Below are positions 1 to 11,653 of a stretch of 64,000 nucleotides of DNA, piece after piece. The notes beneath the pieces were generated by a model. That model ran no database searches, was not told the origin of the DNA, and saw nothing but the letters and a program-made list of their open reading frames with translations. The translations under genes and the position numbers were made by a program. The DNA comes from Begonia masoniana. Taxonomy: Eukaryota > Streptophyta > Magnoliopsida > Cucurbitales > Begoniaceae. The first letter of the stretch is position 1; each line of letters starts with the position of its first letter. Location of the stretch: positions 30,522,433 through 30,586,432 of the forward strand of contig CM039508.1 of the NCBI GenBank assembly GCA_022432975.1, given 5' to 3'.

Positions 1-163
1 TCTCCCGGCTCAACAGCACTCCTAATTGGTCAGACTGTTGACGCACTATATCAGTCTGCTGACGTATCAATTCTGTCAGCTGCCTAATTACACTAAAGTC
101 CTCCTCCTGCCTCGGACTTGGTATCTCTCTTGGTAACCTTGGTCTTCCTGGTCGTCTAGACAT
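1..163 (-). CDS. Gag N-terminus of element A, partial
   Basis: The ATG is at 161-163 on the minus strand, followed by an open frame of 54 codons to the window edge. The start MSRRPGRPRLPREIPSPRQ matches the gag start of C at 49787, but A keeps Gln (CAG) where C has a TAG stop at 49841. The next stretch is rich in repeated RQQ and TDI-type residues and looks like a coiled coil. Gag would form the virus-like particle in the cytoplasm. Only the N-terminus is visible, so whether the gene is intact is unknown. Confidence 0.8.
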   Translation of the reverse strand, partial: MSRRPGRPRLPREIPSPRQEEDFSVIRQLTELIRQQTDIVRQQSDQLGVLLSRE

Positions 164-300
164 TTGCTATATTCCTGTACAAGGTTAATTACATTCTTAG
201 ATATCTAATAGCTAAGGTTAAGATAAACACTTACAGTTGTTTGAGTACTTCCATGCAACGATTGGCACTGATGAGTAATCTTTTGAACGGTTTAATTGAA

Positions 301-314
301 TGTCTCTGATACCA
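301..314 (-). promoter_or_regulatory. Primer binding site of element A (initiator tRNA-Met type)
   Basis: On the minus strand the sequence is TGGTATCAGAGACA, three bases inside the 5' LTR end at 318. TGGTATCAGAG is the usual plant tRNA-Met primer site for minus-strand DNA synthesis. Confidence 0.85.
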
Positions 315-809
315 TACTGTTACGCCCCGAGTTATCTGAACCCGGTTCGTTACACAAAAGTTCGTACATGACAAAGAAATCTCAACTGTATATTTTTTTT
401 TAAAAAAAAACTTTGCACAACATTCAACATTTGACATAAGCTAAAATATCAAAACATTTAAAACTTGCAGCGGAAATCTTTTGACAACAATAGAGTTAAA
501 CAAAACTATGAACATTGTTTGAAACGTAAGAGATAAACGGTTAAAAAGAAATAGAGGTTTAAATCGTGAAATACTTGGGAAGTCGGAAGTCAAACGCATC
601 TGCCGATGGTTAAAGTCAACGGAAGAAGTAGAAAGAGACAAATAGAAGGCTTCTGCCGATGACGTGGACCAGAAGAGTTGGAAACAGATGACATCTCTTG
701 GTGGACAGCATCTACCGATGACGTCAGCCGTATAAATCAATTACCCAACATCAACCGATCGCAAAACGACAAAGCATAATACTCACTCATACCGGTAGTG
801 CAAAATCTA

Positions 810-1066
810 CATCTTCCGATAGAATTAAACCTACATCATCCGATGGCTTTTCTGAAGACATCTCCCGATAGAATTAAACCTACATCATCCGATGGCTTTT
901 CTGAAGACATCTTCCGATAGAATTAAACCTACATCATCCGATGGCTTTTCTGAAGACATCTTTCGATAGAACTAAACCTACATCATCCGATGGCTTTTCT
1001 GAAGACATCTTTCGATAGAACTAAACCTACTCATCCGATGGCTTTTCTGAAGACATCTTCCGATAG
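810..1066. repeat. 49-bp tandem repeat in the element A LTR, five units plus a partial
   Basis: Units begin at 810, 859, 908, 957, 1006 and 1054, each with CATCTTCCGATAGAA followed by ACATCATCCGATGGC. The same unit occurs only about twice in each LTR of element C (near 49030-49140 and 55715-55825), so copy number varies within the family. The CCGATRG core recurs in the LTRs of B and D. Confidence 0.9.
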
Positions 1067-1803
1067 GAAACAGAGCGACACTTCAACTATTTCTTGCCAT
1101 GCAAGCACAACTCTAAGTACAGAAAAGAATTTACTTATTTCGCCACAACCATTCAAAAACAATTCAAATCATTGCATTACTCAAGTCCAGTATAATCCAG
1201 TGTTATAAACCAACGGAATACTATTATCAGAAAAGTCTCAAAGTACTTTTTGAAAACATCAAAGCAATTTCTATCATCAGAAAGTTTAACATACTCAAAT
1301 TGAAATCATTGTCCACTAAACCTTCACAACCACTGACACCAGTTAAACCGCCCCATCAGATGCCAGATCGATGCCTGATTGCACCCCTCCAACCTGCCTA
1401 GTCCTCAACCAACTCAGAGAATTAACCTGCGGTATCCTCAACACCTACATCACAAAACTCATCTATTAGCCTAATGCTAAGTAAGTAAAGCAGTAATGAA
1501 ATGAAATGCTGAAACATAAATTCCTAAACATGCAATTTCTACTTTCTCATCTCAGTTGCATTCACGTTCATTCATAAGTTGATCTGATCCCTCGGTTCCC
1601 TTGGGAAGTGGATCAATTTTCCCAATGTTATACATCTTCTACTCGATTAAGGGGCAGATGAGTTCTCTTAATAGCTGATCTGATCCCTCTGTTCCCTTGG
1701 GAGTGGGATCAATCCTCCCAATGTTATAAATCCCTTCATAAGTTAAGGGGTGGATTAGTTCCCTTAATAGTTGGTCTGTCACATTCAGTTCATGCCTTAC
1801 CAT

Positions 1804-3660
1804 TGATGACTCTTATTTTAGAGTCATTTTATACTAATTTTGCATGAGAAAACTTGTATGAATTGAGTGATTGCAATAATAAATTGATATGATTTATTAT
1901 AAATGCTGTGCAATGCTGCAGCATTAGTGCTTTGATTGAATTTAATGTATTTCATGCAGATTTCCTATTAAAAGCGTATTTTGTCTCTTTATTTTGAATT
2001 TTATATTTTCATAATTGAATGCTATTTTTATAGTGGGAAATTCAAATTCATAAGCTGAAGATTATGGAGAGAGAGGAATCATTGGAAAGTTTGTTGCTTT
2101 GAATATGGTAACAAAATAATTGGGTATTATTTGGTTGCAGAATTAACAAGATTTGTGGAGTAAATAAAGCAATCGGATGACTAAAGAAGATGGGGCAGCA
2201 ATCGGCAGAAGAATAAAGAAGATTTGGGCAGCTGGCATCGGAAGATACTGAGAGAAGGAAATAAATAGAATAAGAAAAATTGGAAAGTTTGTTGCTTTGA
2301 ATATGGTAACAAAATAATTGGGTATTATTTGGTTGCAGAATTAACAAGATTTTGTGGAGTAAATAAAAGCAATCGGATGACTTAAAGAAGATGGGGCAGC
2401 AATCGGCAGAAGAATAAAGAAGATTTGGGCAGCTGGGCATCGGAAGATACTGAGAGAAGGAAATAAAATAGATAAAAAAACAATTTGGGCAGCTGAGCAA
2501 TCGGTAGATAAAAAGCTGGGCAGCAATCGGCAGAAGAAAAGAAAAGTTGGGCAGCTGGGCATCGGAAGATGCTGAAACAATAAAAATTTGGGCAGCACCA
2601 AAAGCCAAAAAGCAAGGAAAGAATAAAGAGAATGAAGGACACGTAGACAACTTGCTTGCTGGAGAGAAGTGCTACATCAAGAGGGGGACCCACCTAGGAG
2701 AGAGAAGATAGAATATACAATTAAAAAGGAGAGAGAAAAGAAGAATTGAATTTGGCGTATTTGTTTTAACTAATTTGAAAATTCCAAAAAAGGGGGGTAT
2801 TCTGGCGTAACAAAAAGAAGCTTGGCAGAAGGAAAAAAATTCAATTCCAGGAAGGGAGGACTTAGCGAGGCTCTGGAGCAGAGAAGAAACCTAGCGCCGT
2901 TTTTAAAATTCCTTTCTTCTTCCATTATTTTTATTGCACTTTCTTTTGATGAACATAATTTTATTTAGTTTTCTTTTAATTATGCATAGTAGCTAAACTT
3001 TTAATCTTGGTTAGGACGATAGTATTTGTTACGTTATTTTGCTACGATCTTGGTTTGCTTTTGGAATTATCTATTGAACAATTATTCGTGAAATTTATTT
3101 GCTATGTTAAACCATATCGATAGATAGGTTAACTATTCATATTTATATTGTATCGACGGATAGATATAAATTAGAGATGCATGAATAATTAATTGAATTA
3201 CTTTGTTACAACGTGGTTAACACTAATTTGATTGGCGATAAGAATTGCACATATATGAGATTCAATATTAGTTGCATTCTTTCAAGGTAGAAAGAAATTC
3301 TGATTTGAATTTACCTAGGCAATTCGAAAGAATCCTAGAAAATACTTTTATTCTTGCTGTTCTTTAGATAATGCTCAGAGCATTACCACAGCATCAGTAG
3401 TAAATTAATCGTAACAAAGAAATCGATCCTAGCCAAGGCCTTCTTTTATCATTTTTACCTCTTTTATTCTGATTTACTTTGTTTCATTGTCATTCTGAAT
3501 TTATTTTCAATTAATTTTATTTATCATTTGATTATTTCTATAAAATCCTTATAGCAATTTAATTAAAATTAAAATATCCTCGTGGGATCGATACTCTACT
3601 TACTCTATTACTTCGTTAGCGACACGTGCACTTGCGTGTAAGTGTGTAAAAACACTAACA
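1804..3660 (+). mobile_element. Solo LTR of an Athila-like gypsy element
   Basis: The 1857-bp segment starts TGATGACTC and ends CACTAACA. It is flanked by the perfect 5-bp TSD ACCAT (1799-1803 and 3661-3665) and inserted in the LTR of element A. It has no primer site, coding region or second LTR, so it is a solo LTR. Its start and end resemble the split LTR of the Athila-like element at 4361-20087: both end CGTGGGATCGATA... then ACACGTGCACTTGCG or similar, then ...ACTAACA. Orientation follows that LTR. Confidence 0.9.
2081..2477. repeat. 198-bp direct duplication inside the Athila-type solo LTR
   Basis: The copies start at 2081 and 2279 with ATTGGAAAGTTTGTTGC and end near GAGAGAAGGAAATA. They differ by a few single-base indels. 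The block is rich in a GGGCAGC...ATCGG motif that continues imperfectly to about 2595. Confidence 0.85.
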
Positions 3661-4330
3661 ACCATCCTTACATGGAAATTCATTTTCGTAATCTTAAAAA
3701 AAACATGATGCATGACATACAAAATCATTCACAAGATACATAACCCTACTGTTTTGTGATGTAGGCCCGAAGGCACATGCATACTTTACTTACCTGGCTT
3801 CTGGAAATTGTCTGGTCGCTAGCTACTTCGGAAATCTGCTCACCTAAGTTCATAATAGAATATAAATCAAAACTTTACTAAACCTCACCAAGAATCAAAC
3901 AAAGGTTCGAGGAATCCAGTTAGAAACTCTACTACTCAAGTATCCCCCCTTTATCACTAAAACCCGAATCTACGCTCAATCTCAGCATCCTCAAAATCCT
4001 CACATTGTACCCTATAGGTATTTAACCACTATATCATAAGAGAAATGAGGAAAACTTACCTAAGTCGAAGGAGAATCGGGCGAAGAAAATCGCCTAGAGA
4101 GCTCGGCTGCTTGAGCTAAAAACCCGAAGAGAAAGGTATGAAATGGTGGCGGCTACAGTGCATTAAACCCAATCCCTCTTTCCTTAAATACGTTATCCAC
4201 TTTTAAAAATGTAATTTACTCTAATGCCCTTGTCTAGTCTAATCATTCAATAACCCTACTTAAATTATTGACTAATCAAGTGTATACCATTAATAATAAA
4301 AGAGCTGGTTCGATAGAACCGGGTGTTACA

Positions 4331-4360
4331 AAATCAATGCCAACATAATTACAATATATT
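4331..4360. other. Short remnant resembling the end of a copia LTR
   Basis: The 30 bases between elements A and the Athila-like LTR (AAATCAATGCCAACAT...) match the inner end of the copia LTRs at 7047-7080 and 19985-20020 with some changes. They look like the stub of an older related LTR. The exact boundary with the Athila LTR (4361 to 4368) is uncertain. Confidence 0.4.
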
Positions 4361-5664
4361 TGTTACAACTCTAAATTTAAAGTTATCTTATACTATTTTT
4401 AGGTAATTTAACTTGCATGATTTGAGTGAGTTATAGAAGAAATTAGTGGAATTTACTACAATTGTTACATAACGCTGCAGTATCAAGACATTGATTTAAT
4501 TTAATATATTTCATGCATATTATCTATTAAAAGCAGATTTTTCTCATTAATTCGAATGTTATATTTTCTTATTTGAATGTTAAGTTAATAGCGGGAAAAA
4601 TCAAATTTAAAGGTTGAAGAATCTCAAAGAGAGAGAATAAATCAATGAAGGAGATTATTGTTACAAAAAATGAAGGACGGAAATCAAGGAGAAAAGAGAG
4701 AAATATTGGCTGAAAAATGACTCAAAGTAGAATGGACGACTAGCAGAATGGACGACTAGCAGAATGGACGACAGAGTAGAATGGACGACAGAGCAGAAAG
4801 GACGATTTAGAAGAGTGGACGACAATAAAGAGCAAATCAAGAAGATTTGCCATAATGATAAACCGTTGATCAAGGAAACAGACTGGAGAGAGAAAATAAG
4901 GACGATTATATATTTTGGCTGTTAAAGAGAGAAAGAGAGGGATCTGGATCTGCAGCAAGGAACCAACGACATTTTTGTTCAGCTTTCTTCTTCTTCTTTT
5001 CTGTTACTATTGCTGTTGTTATGAATTTTTTTTTAATTTTATTATTCTTCTAGGCTAAATTTTCTTATCTTGGTTAGACAAAAGAGTATTCTTTATATGT
5101 TTTTATTCTGATCTATGAATACTACGTATTTTTCATTGTACAATTGCTCATGGTTTTTATTACGTAAATTAAATTTTGTCAATAGGCAGATTTCAATTCA
5201 CATGTTCTTATTGTATCGATAGGTAAATAAGAATTTAAGATGCATGAGTAATTAAATAAATTAAAATTGTTGCAAAGTAGCTAACATCAATTTATTTGGC
5301 GTTAAAAATAGGTTTACATGAAAATTCAGATTAAGTTTTTATCTTTTCAAAGTCGAAAATAAAATTCTAAAATGAATTTACCTAGGCAATTCGACGGAAC
5401 CCTATAAATATTATGAATTCTTGCTCTGTTGTGACTAATGTTGTAACATCAGTAATAATTGTATGTAAAGAGGAAATCAATCCTAACCAAGGTTTTTCCC
5501 AAAATTATATTTTTAAATCATTTCTATTTTTAGTCTTATTTAATTTTGAGTAATTTTAGTTCATCATTCCTTTTTAATCTTTTAATTTTAATATTTCCAT
5601 CTTAATTTTATAGAAATTCATAGCAATTTAAACTTAGTTAAAAATATCCTCGTGGGATCGATAT

Positions 5665-7082
5665 TGAAAGATTCAGATCAGTTTGCGATGTCACACAAGG
5701 TTCCTCGTGTGACACCGATTTTTAATGCAATGATGGACCATATAAAAATGCGGAAATAAATAACACAAGAGGTTGGTAACGCAGTTCGGCAACCAGCCTA
5801 CGTCTGCGGGGCCACACCCAGATATAAAAACATTTCTTTGAGTTCGCATGGTTACAAGACAATCAGACTTATACAAATAAAGACTCCCTCTTATCTTCCT
5901 TGCCACCTCTAGCTAACTTCCTCAAGGAAACTGTTTTTCTGAGATCCCCTTGACTTTAGAACGACCTCTCCCGAGATCTAGATAACAACAAGATCCCCTT
6001 ATCGTTGATTCCTCCCGGAACCCGTGTTATGGCAAGATCCCCTCGCCCACGATCAAAGTGACAAGCTCCCATTGTCTAAAAACAGAACTTCTCCCGAGTT
6101 CGGATGCAGCCTCCTCCCAAGACTGAGCTTCAATGAAGAACAAAAAAATATTTCCTCTTGGAACACCACCTGGAACACCAGATCGTAGTCTTCGGATGCA
6201 ATAATCAACACACTCAATAAATCAACGAAATCCATAGAATAGGTAGAGTGTGTAAAACAATCACAAACCCATACGCAGAAACGTAGGGAGTGAAAGAAAA
6301 GCGACGGCTTGGAAAAATGAAGAAATCTTCTCTCGTGTAAATCAAAAATCCGTCCACTGAAAAACAATCACTGACGACTCACAGTAGGTGTGAATGAAAG
6401 GATTAACAATTGCAGAACACATGCAAACATCGATGTAGAATAAATTTGCCCCAAAGAATAAAGACTTTTAGCTCTCAAGAATAATGGCTTCAGCAGCCTT
6501 CAACTATGCAGGAAGAATGCATAATGTAATGTGCATCAAATATTCTCTTCAAACAGCTCGCACATAATAAGGAAAATCGAATCCCATAAACTAAAGCTCA
6601 AATATCATTGGTAACTCTCATATCTTCGATTTAATTCAGTTACCAAATTAGATTAATCGGAAACCAAATCTTAACTAATTCGGTTGAGTGATACCACGTG
6701 TGACACTTTAGGAAAGTATCTCCAACAACTTGGATATTCGTCTAAAAAATTAGGAAAGCATTCCATTATTCATGGTAACTCGAAGCCCAGCAGATTTCAC
6801 CAAGTCTCCATCAAATCGGCTTACCAAAACAAACTTTTTCAAAAAACAAGTGCCTATAGCTTTTTCAATAACTTTCCTAATATTCTTGTTTCCTTATTTT
6901 TCTCCTCCACAGAATCTTCATGATTGTTAATATAAAACCTTTCAATAATCTGAATACAAGATTTCTTGATCACCAAGAAATAAATTATCAATTTGGAAAA
7001 TAATGGAATAAAATATTATATCCATAAAATATATTGCCAAAAAATCAATGCCAACATATATGCAATATCTTTGCATTTACCA
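5665..7082 (-). mobile_element. 3' LTR of the copia element
   Basis: It is 1418 bp and pairs with the 5' LTR at 18390-20024. It lacks a block of about 220 bp that the 5' LTR has at 19313-19532; the break here lies near 6591-6594. A polypurine tract (AAAATGGGAGA on the minus strand) directly precedes it at about 7083-7095. Confidence 0.9.
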
Positions 7083-8683
7083 TCTCCCATTTTAGCATTT
7101 TTTAGCAAAATCAATAACACCAATAACTTCAATAACTCCCCTTGAATTTTCTCCCCCTGGATTGATGGCTTCAAAACATCATCAAACTACTCCACCAAAA
7201 TACTCCCTCTTTTTGCCATAAAAAGACAAAAAGTTAAATATAGAAGAAGATCAATTACCATCATAAACACATATGAATACCAGAATCATCAAATAATCGC
7301 CATAATCACCATATGATTACCATAGGGAGATATAGAAAATATAATATCCAGAGAAGCATCAGAATTGTCAGATAAGTACCACATAGAAATAGCCAAACCA
7401 AGGAGTATATAATATCCATATGCATCAGTTTATCCATAGAGAAAAAGATCAGAGCCAAACAAATTGTTCAATAGTATTCCACAAATAGAAGTATTGAAGA
7501 GACCATCTTAATTGTAGAAATCAGTGCTGAACATCAAAATTTTTTGGAATCCCCTTCCATGACATCAGGTGGAACACCGGATGGACCATCTCTTTCATCC
7601 GACTTGAAGTGTGAACTCGAGTAATCCATATGCGGGTTTTTTTTTCAAGATCATAAATCTGAATGCTTAGAGATTTCAACATATCCACTAAAAACTTTAC
7701 AGATGTAGCCAGGATAGAAGAATCAGTTCATGACTCAGAGATTGACAGCCTTCAACAAAACCTTCTAAATCATTTATGTGTTCCCTCATCCGTAGTTTAT
7801 AACTAATATGGATCTCCTCTTTTTCAACATATAAAATTTCATTTTCTCTGATGATAGACAGTTGAGCAGACAAAATGCCATATATAAGAGAGGGAAATGG
7901 GAGAGCTAACCGTGTATTCTTGTTGTCTTCATGTTTCATAATTTGGTCAAATAAAATCAAAAGATAATGAATTTTTAATTTTGAACAGCAAGGCCGTCAT
8001 TGTCTTGTTAACACAAGTTCCATGAGAAGTCGACATCCAGTTTCTCATGGTGATTTTGTGCAGAATTATATACTTTTACTGTAAGTAGTGAAGCTGGAAA
8101 ATCTTTTCCATGGGACCAAATGCGTTTGACACCCCCAGTGACATCAGTTGAAACTCCTGACTTTTCAACAATTTTGGTCTCTTTAACCTGTTCCTTCACA
8201 TTAACAACTTTCTTTCTCTTGAAAATATCATCAGCAGCTTCTTTAGCAGACATTTTTCCGACAAGGTCCTCAAGCATCCAATAACTACTATCTTTTCATT
8301 TTCTATTTTTAATTATCATTTTTTGATCATTCAAAAATTTCATCTCAGCTTCAAGTATCTTGATAAACCAAGATAACACTGCAAAATCAGAAGTATTGTC
8401 AGAATCATAAAGATTGTCGAGAGCTGGAACACCCTCAGGAACACCATCCAGAATATTAACCTGATCACCTGGCAGAAGCTTGTAGCTGTTATTAATCTCC
8501 TCTTTATCCTTATCAACAACTTTTTATCCAAATCACAGCTTGTTGAGAATAAAAAGTACCATAATTCAAACAAGGAAGCGGAAGAGCTAACTATTTATTC
8601 TTGCAATCGGCATGATTCACAATCAATTCTCAGAACAGTAAGACGACAGTTTCTCATAGCAATCTTGTGTAGGATAGCATGCT
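7083..8683 (-). pseudogene. Degenerate 3' region of the copia element (env position), no recognised domain
   Basis: Downstream of pol in the minus orientation, this stretch and its continuation at 11654-12180 hold short open frames at 8573-8340, 8277-8008 and 7960-7697. The 8277-8008 frame is lysine and glutamate rich (KMSAKEAADDIFKRKKVVNV) and could be a remnant of a coiled-coil protein. SIRE-lineage elements carry an env-like ORF at this position, but I see no signal peptide, fusion-type or membrane segment here, so the identity is positional only. A diverged tandem duplication of roughly 0.6 kb is visible: the TTTCTCATNG...TTTTGTG block at 8041 recurs at 8651. Confidence 0.45.
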
Positions 8684-9007
8684 TGTAACAACCCCAGTAG
8701 GGTCGTTCGTATTTCATCACTTACTTTAGACCATTTATGCCTCGACTATCTTTATACTAAGGTTTTCCTTTATATTATATATTTTTTTTATTTCCTTTCC
8801 ATAAACAGAACTCAGGGATAATACAGTAGCTGCCGGAAACCGAACTCTTCGAACTCGACTCCCTCATAAAATAGACAACACATTCATTCACAGAGTCGAA
8901 CGATAAGACTCGGACATCAGTTCCATAACATAATCGGGCAGCAAAAATACCCACAGACCACTTGACTAAAATCATCCGCGGCTACGCTAGAGAACACACC
9001 ATCCGGT

Positions 9008-9560
9008 CACAAAACGACAAGACATAATACTCACTTCTACCGATAGTGAAAATTCTACATCTTCCGATTGACATGTGCATCCCACGTGACTCATTAAACA
9101 TCACCTGATAGAAGACTTCTACCGGTGAACGGGAACCCTCAACATCTACCGATAGTAATAAACAACATCTACCGATAGAAATAAACAACACCTACTGATC
9201 ACAAAACGACAAGACATAATACTCACTTCTACCGATAGTGAAAAATCTACATCTTCCGATTAACATGTACATCCCACGTGACTCATTAAACATCACCCGA
9301 TAGAAGACTTCTACCGGTGAACGGGAACCCTCTACATCTACCGATAGTAATAAACAACATCTACCTATAGAAATAAAAAACATCTACCGATAGAAATAAA
9401 CAACACCTACCGATCACAAAATGACAAGACATAATACTCACTTCTACCGATAGTGAAAAATCTACATCTTCCGATTGACATGTGCATCCTACGTGAATCA
9501 TTAAACATCACCCGATAGAAGACTTCTACCGGTGAACGGGAACCCTCAACATCTACCTAT
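9008..9560. repeat. Three-copy tandem repeat of 192-215 bp
   Basis: Copies begin near 9008, 9200 and 9415 with CACAAAACGACAAGACATAA. Each contains several CTACCGATAG motifs. The third period is longer because an extra unit of about 23 bp was added in the CATCTACCGATAGAAATAAA sub-repeat. Confidence 0.9.
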
Positions 9561-9916
9561 AGAGAACACCCTGACTTTCACAGACTTCAACCTGATAGAA
9601 GTAAACATGCACAATTATAACCTAGAGACTCATCCAGAATACGTGTAGCGGAATACTTATATAAAACAGAACATTCTATAACCTCATAATTATCCACAAT
9701 CTAAAAAAAATCATTCAGACAAGTCTTAAACTCCTATGTTTTAAGAAAATCCCATCCTACTTAGACTTCAATATTCATAATTCTTACAACATCTTAAGAG
9801 CAGTAACCACGGGTCGAATTCCCCTTCCAGCCACAAACTGTCACCCTGAGCACCCTCCAGCAACCAGTCTTAGGCATCCTCATTGAGTTTGGAATCCTCA
9901 CCTGATAGTTCGTCAC

Positions 9917-11318
9917 CTATATCATAAGGTTTAAACTATAAGCCTAAAGCTTAGTAAGGAGTGCAATACTAACATGTATGCATAAATGCACAGTTGAAAG
10001 AAACAAGTTTTCATAATCTTTTATTGTTCATGTTCTTGTTCATATTCTTGTTCATATTCTTGTTCATATTCTTGTTCATATTCTTGTTCATATTCTTGTT
10101 CATATTCTTGTTCATATTCTTGTTCATATTCTTGTTCATATTCTTGTTCATATTCTTGTTCATATTCTTGTTCATATTCTTGTTCATATTCTTGTTCATA
10201 TTCTTGTTCATATTCTTGTTCATATTCTTGTTCATATTCTTGTTCATATTCTTGTTCATATTCTTGTTCATATTCTTGTTCATATTCTTGTTCATATTCT
10301 TGTTCATATTCTTGTTCATATTCTTGTTCATATTCTTGTTCATATTCTTGTTCATATTCTTGTTCATATTCTTGTTCATATTCTTGTTCATATTCTTGTT
10401 CATATTCTTGTTCATATTCTTGTTCATATTCTTGTTCATATTCTTGTTCATATTCTTGTTCATATTCTTGTTCATATTCTTGTTCATATTCTTGTTCATA
10501 TTCTTGTTCATATTCTTGTTCATGTTCTTGTTCATATTCTTGTTCATATTCTTGTTCATCGTTTACATCATGTGGATTAAGGGAGGATTTGTGCCGAAAA
10601 GGGGGTTGACAGTGAAAGTGTACATAATCCTTTGCAGGCCGTATTCATGGTCCCTCTTTTGGACAGTGACATACGTCAATCTGCCCCCAACTCTCACTTA
10701 ATCCTTGTTGCATAGGTTTCATGTTCATAACTTGTTCGTAAAAGGAAACATGCACTTAAACACTTTTGAATGCTTGAGGAATGAATCATGATGCATGAAC
10801 ATGGGTATTCTTAATCCATCAGCTAATAGGATAGACCATTCGTTTAACAATAAATCATATTATTGCCAACTCACATATCATAACCAGACAAACAACAACA
10901 CAAACAGCTCTTGAACATCGTAATCAACTTCAACCTAGTACCCTTACAATGTAGGGCCTTAATGGCCGGGAATCTTACTCACTCACTTACCTGGTTTCCT
11001 TAGCAAATTTGGGCACTTCTCTTTAGACCTCCTTCACCTAGAACATTTCACATTACAGAGTTAAACAAAATCCTAAAAGTTCTAACCAAAAGTCATCCTA
11101 GAATCTAACATATATATTTCTAAATCTTCTTAGTCGAGCACCTTGTGTGCGTAGATTAAACTTCCAGAACCTAAAATAACTAGATTCAACCTAGTAACTA
11201 ACCACAGATTACAAATGTCACTACTATTACTCTGTCATTGAAGAATCCAAAACTTCAAGTTCTAGCTGGAAACAAAGCTCCAAGTAACTAACCAGTAACT
11301 ACATTATCTAAGCCTTAC
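9917..11318 (-). promoter_or_regulatory. Candidate two-intron leader in the 8684-11648 LTR
   Basis: Minus-strand order: intron 1 11318-11038, exon 2 11037-10991 (47 nt), intron 2 10990-9917. A TATAAATAGG box lies upstream near 11475-11485. The hairpin GGCC-ATTAA-GGCC lies at 10967-10955. The next segment at 10955-10942 (sense CCTACATTGTAAGG) pairs at 13 of 14 positions, two of them G-U, with the acceptor side at 9929-9916. The acceptor-side change relative to A matches the donor-side change. Intron 2 contains the 12-bp minisatellite. Confidence 0.5.
10022..10560. repeat. 12-bp minisatellite, about 45 units
   Basis: The unit TTCTTGTTCATA is repeated almost perfectly, with rare A-to-G variants in the first unit and near 10523. 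Because 12 is a multiple of three the array is open on both strands, giving spurious FLFI and MNKN repeat peptides. The near-perfect identity implies recent expansion or homogenisation. Confidence 0.95.
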
Positions 11319-11653
11319 CTAGAGCGTGGATTGTCGGGGTGGAGACTAAAGAATCAGTCGTCGATAGAGGAGTCGCTGGCAAAGAGGGAGAGCTTTAGGG
11401 AAAAGGAGGTTGCCTAGAGAGGAATGTCGGCTACAGTGAGGTTTTAATGAGGTTTAAGGATTTCAATTTCCTATTTATACTAATTAAAATCCATCTTAAT
11501 TACAATATTGCCACTCAACCTAGTTTCACATCACTTGGAATTCAATAAATCAGGCATTAATTTAAAATAAAAAGGTCAATAAAATGTGACAGTTAAATCA
11601 ATTTCTTTAAGGAAAGAAATTACCTGACTGAAATTGTCGGGTGTTACAATACT

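Larger units (their letters stand above)
1445..4200 (-). promoter_or_regulatory. Element A promoter and candidate two-intron leader
   Basis: In minus-strand order: TATA-like box 4200-4193; candidate intron 1 4059-3844 (TAG|GTAAGT to CTTAG|GTG); exon 2 3843-3794 (50 nt); candidate intron 2 3793-1445 (CAG|GTAAGT to TGTAG|GTG). Just inside donor 2 is a GCC-TTCG-GGC hairpin. The segment at 3751-3765 (sense CCTACATCACAAAAC) is perfectly complementary to the acceptor side at 1444-1458. A solo LTR interrupts intron 2. Splice sites are inferred from consensus and conservation, not from transcripts. Confidence 0.55.
1..4330 (-). mobile_element. Element A: 5' end of a Tekay/Del-like Ty3-gypsy element, cut by the window edge
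   Basis: Reading right to left there is a 5' LTR (318-4330), a tRNA-Met type primer binding site (301-314) and the start of gag (163 down to 1). The sequence is the same family as element C: the gag start, primer site and LTR ends match C closely on the opposite strand. The LTR ends are TGTTACGCC... at 318 and ...CCGGGTGTTACA at 4330. The rest of the element lies left of the window, so its TSD cannot be checked. The LTR was later split by an Athila-type solo LTR. Lineage is inferred from its identity to C, whose integrase is Tekay-like. Confidence 0.9.
318..4330 (-). mobile_element. 5' LTR of element A, interrupted by a solo LTR
   Basis: The uninterrupted LTR would be about 2151 bp, from 318-1803 and 3666-4330, against 2007 bp in element C. 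Most of the extra length is additional copies of a 49-bp repeat at 810-1066. A TATA-like TATTTAAG lies at 4193-4200 (minus strand). The candidate leader introns described separately lie at 3844-4059 and 1445-3793. The second is about 487 nt once the solo LTR is removed, almost the same as in C. Confidence 0.9.
8684..11648 (-). mobile_element. Solo LTR of a Tekay-like gypsy family, with large internal tandem arrays
   Basis: The 2965-bp segment starts TGTAACAACCCC and ends CGGGTGTTACA. Flanks ATGCT (8679-8683) and ATACT (11649-11653) are a TSD with one mismatch, and the copia sequence reads through when it is removed. It has no primer site or coding domain. The conserved leader landmarks, read right to left, put it in minus orientation. 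It contains a 192-215-bp repeat and a 12-bp minisatellite. Confidence 0.85.

Noticed and set aside
1804..3660. The missing 3' LTR of the Athila-like element
   Set aside because: It has its own TSD inside element A, lies on the wrong side of the Athila-like internal region and is about 0.5 kb longer than the split 5' LTR. It is an independent solo LTR.
6053..6367. Repeated minus-strand peptide MFFSGRIFDLHERRF at 6053-6367 and 18855-19091
   Set aside because: Both lie at the same place in the two copia LTRs, which explains the repetition. The frame is not in the element's coding region.
9994..10701. Long open frames on both strands across 10011-10701
   Set aside because: They are produced by the 12-bp minisatellite, whose unit length is a multiple of three. 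The FLFI and MNKN repeats have no start context or homology.
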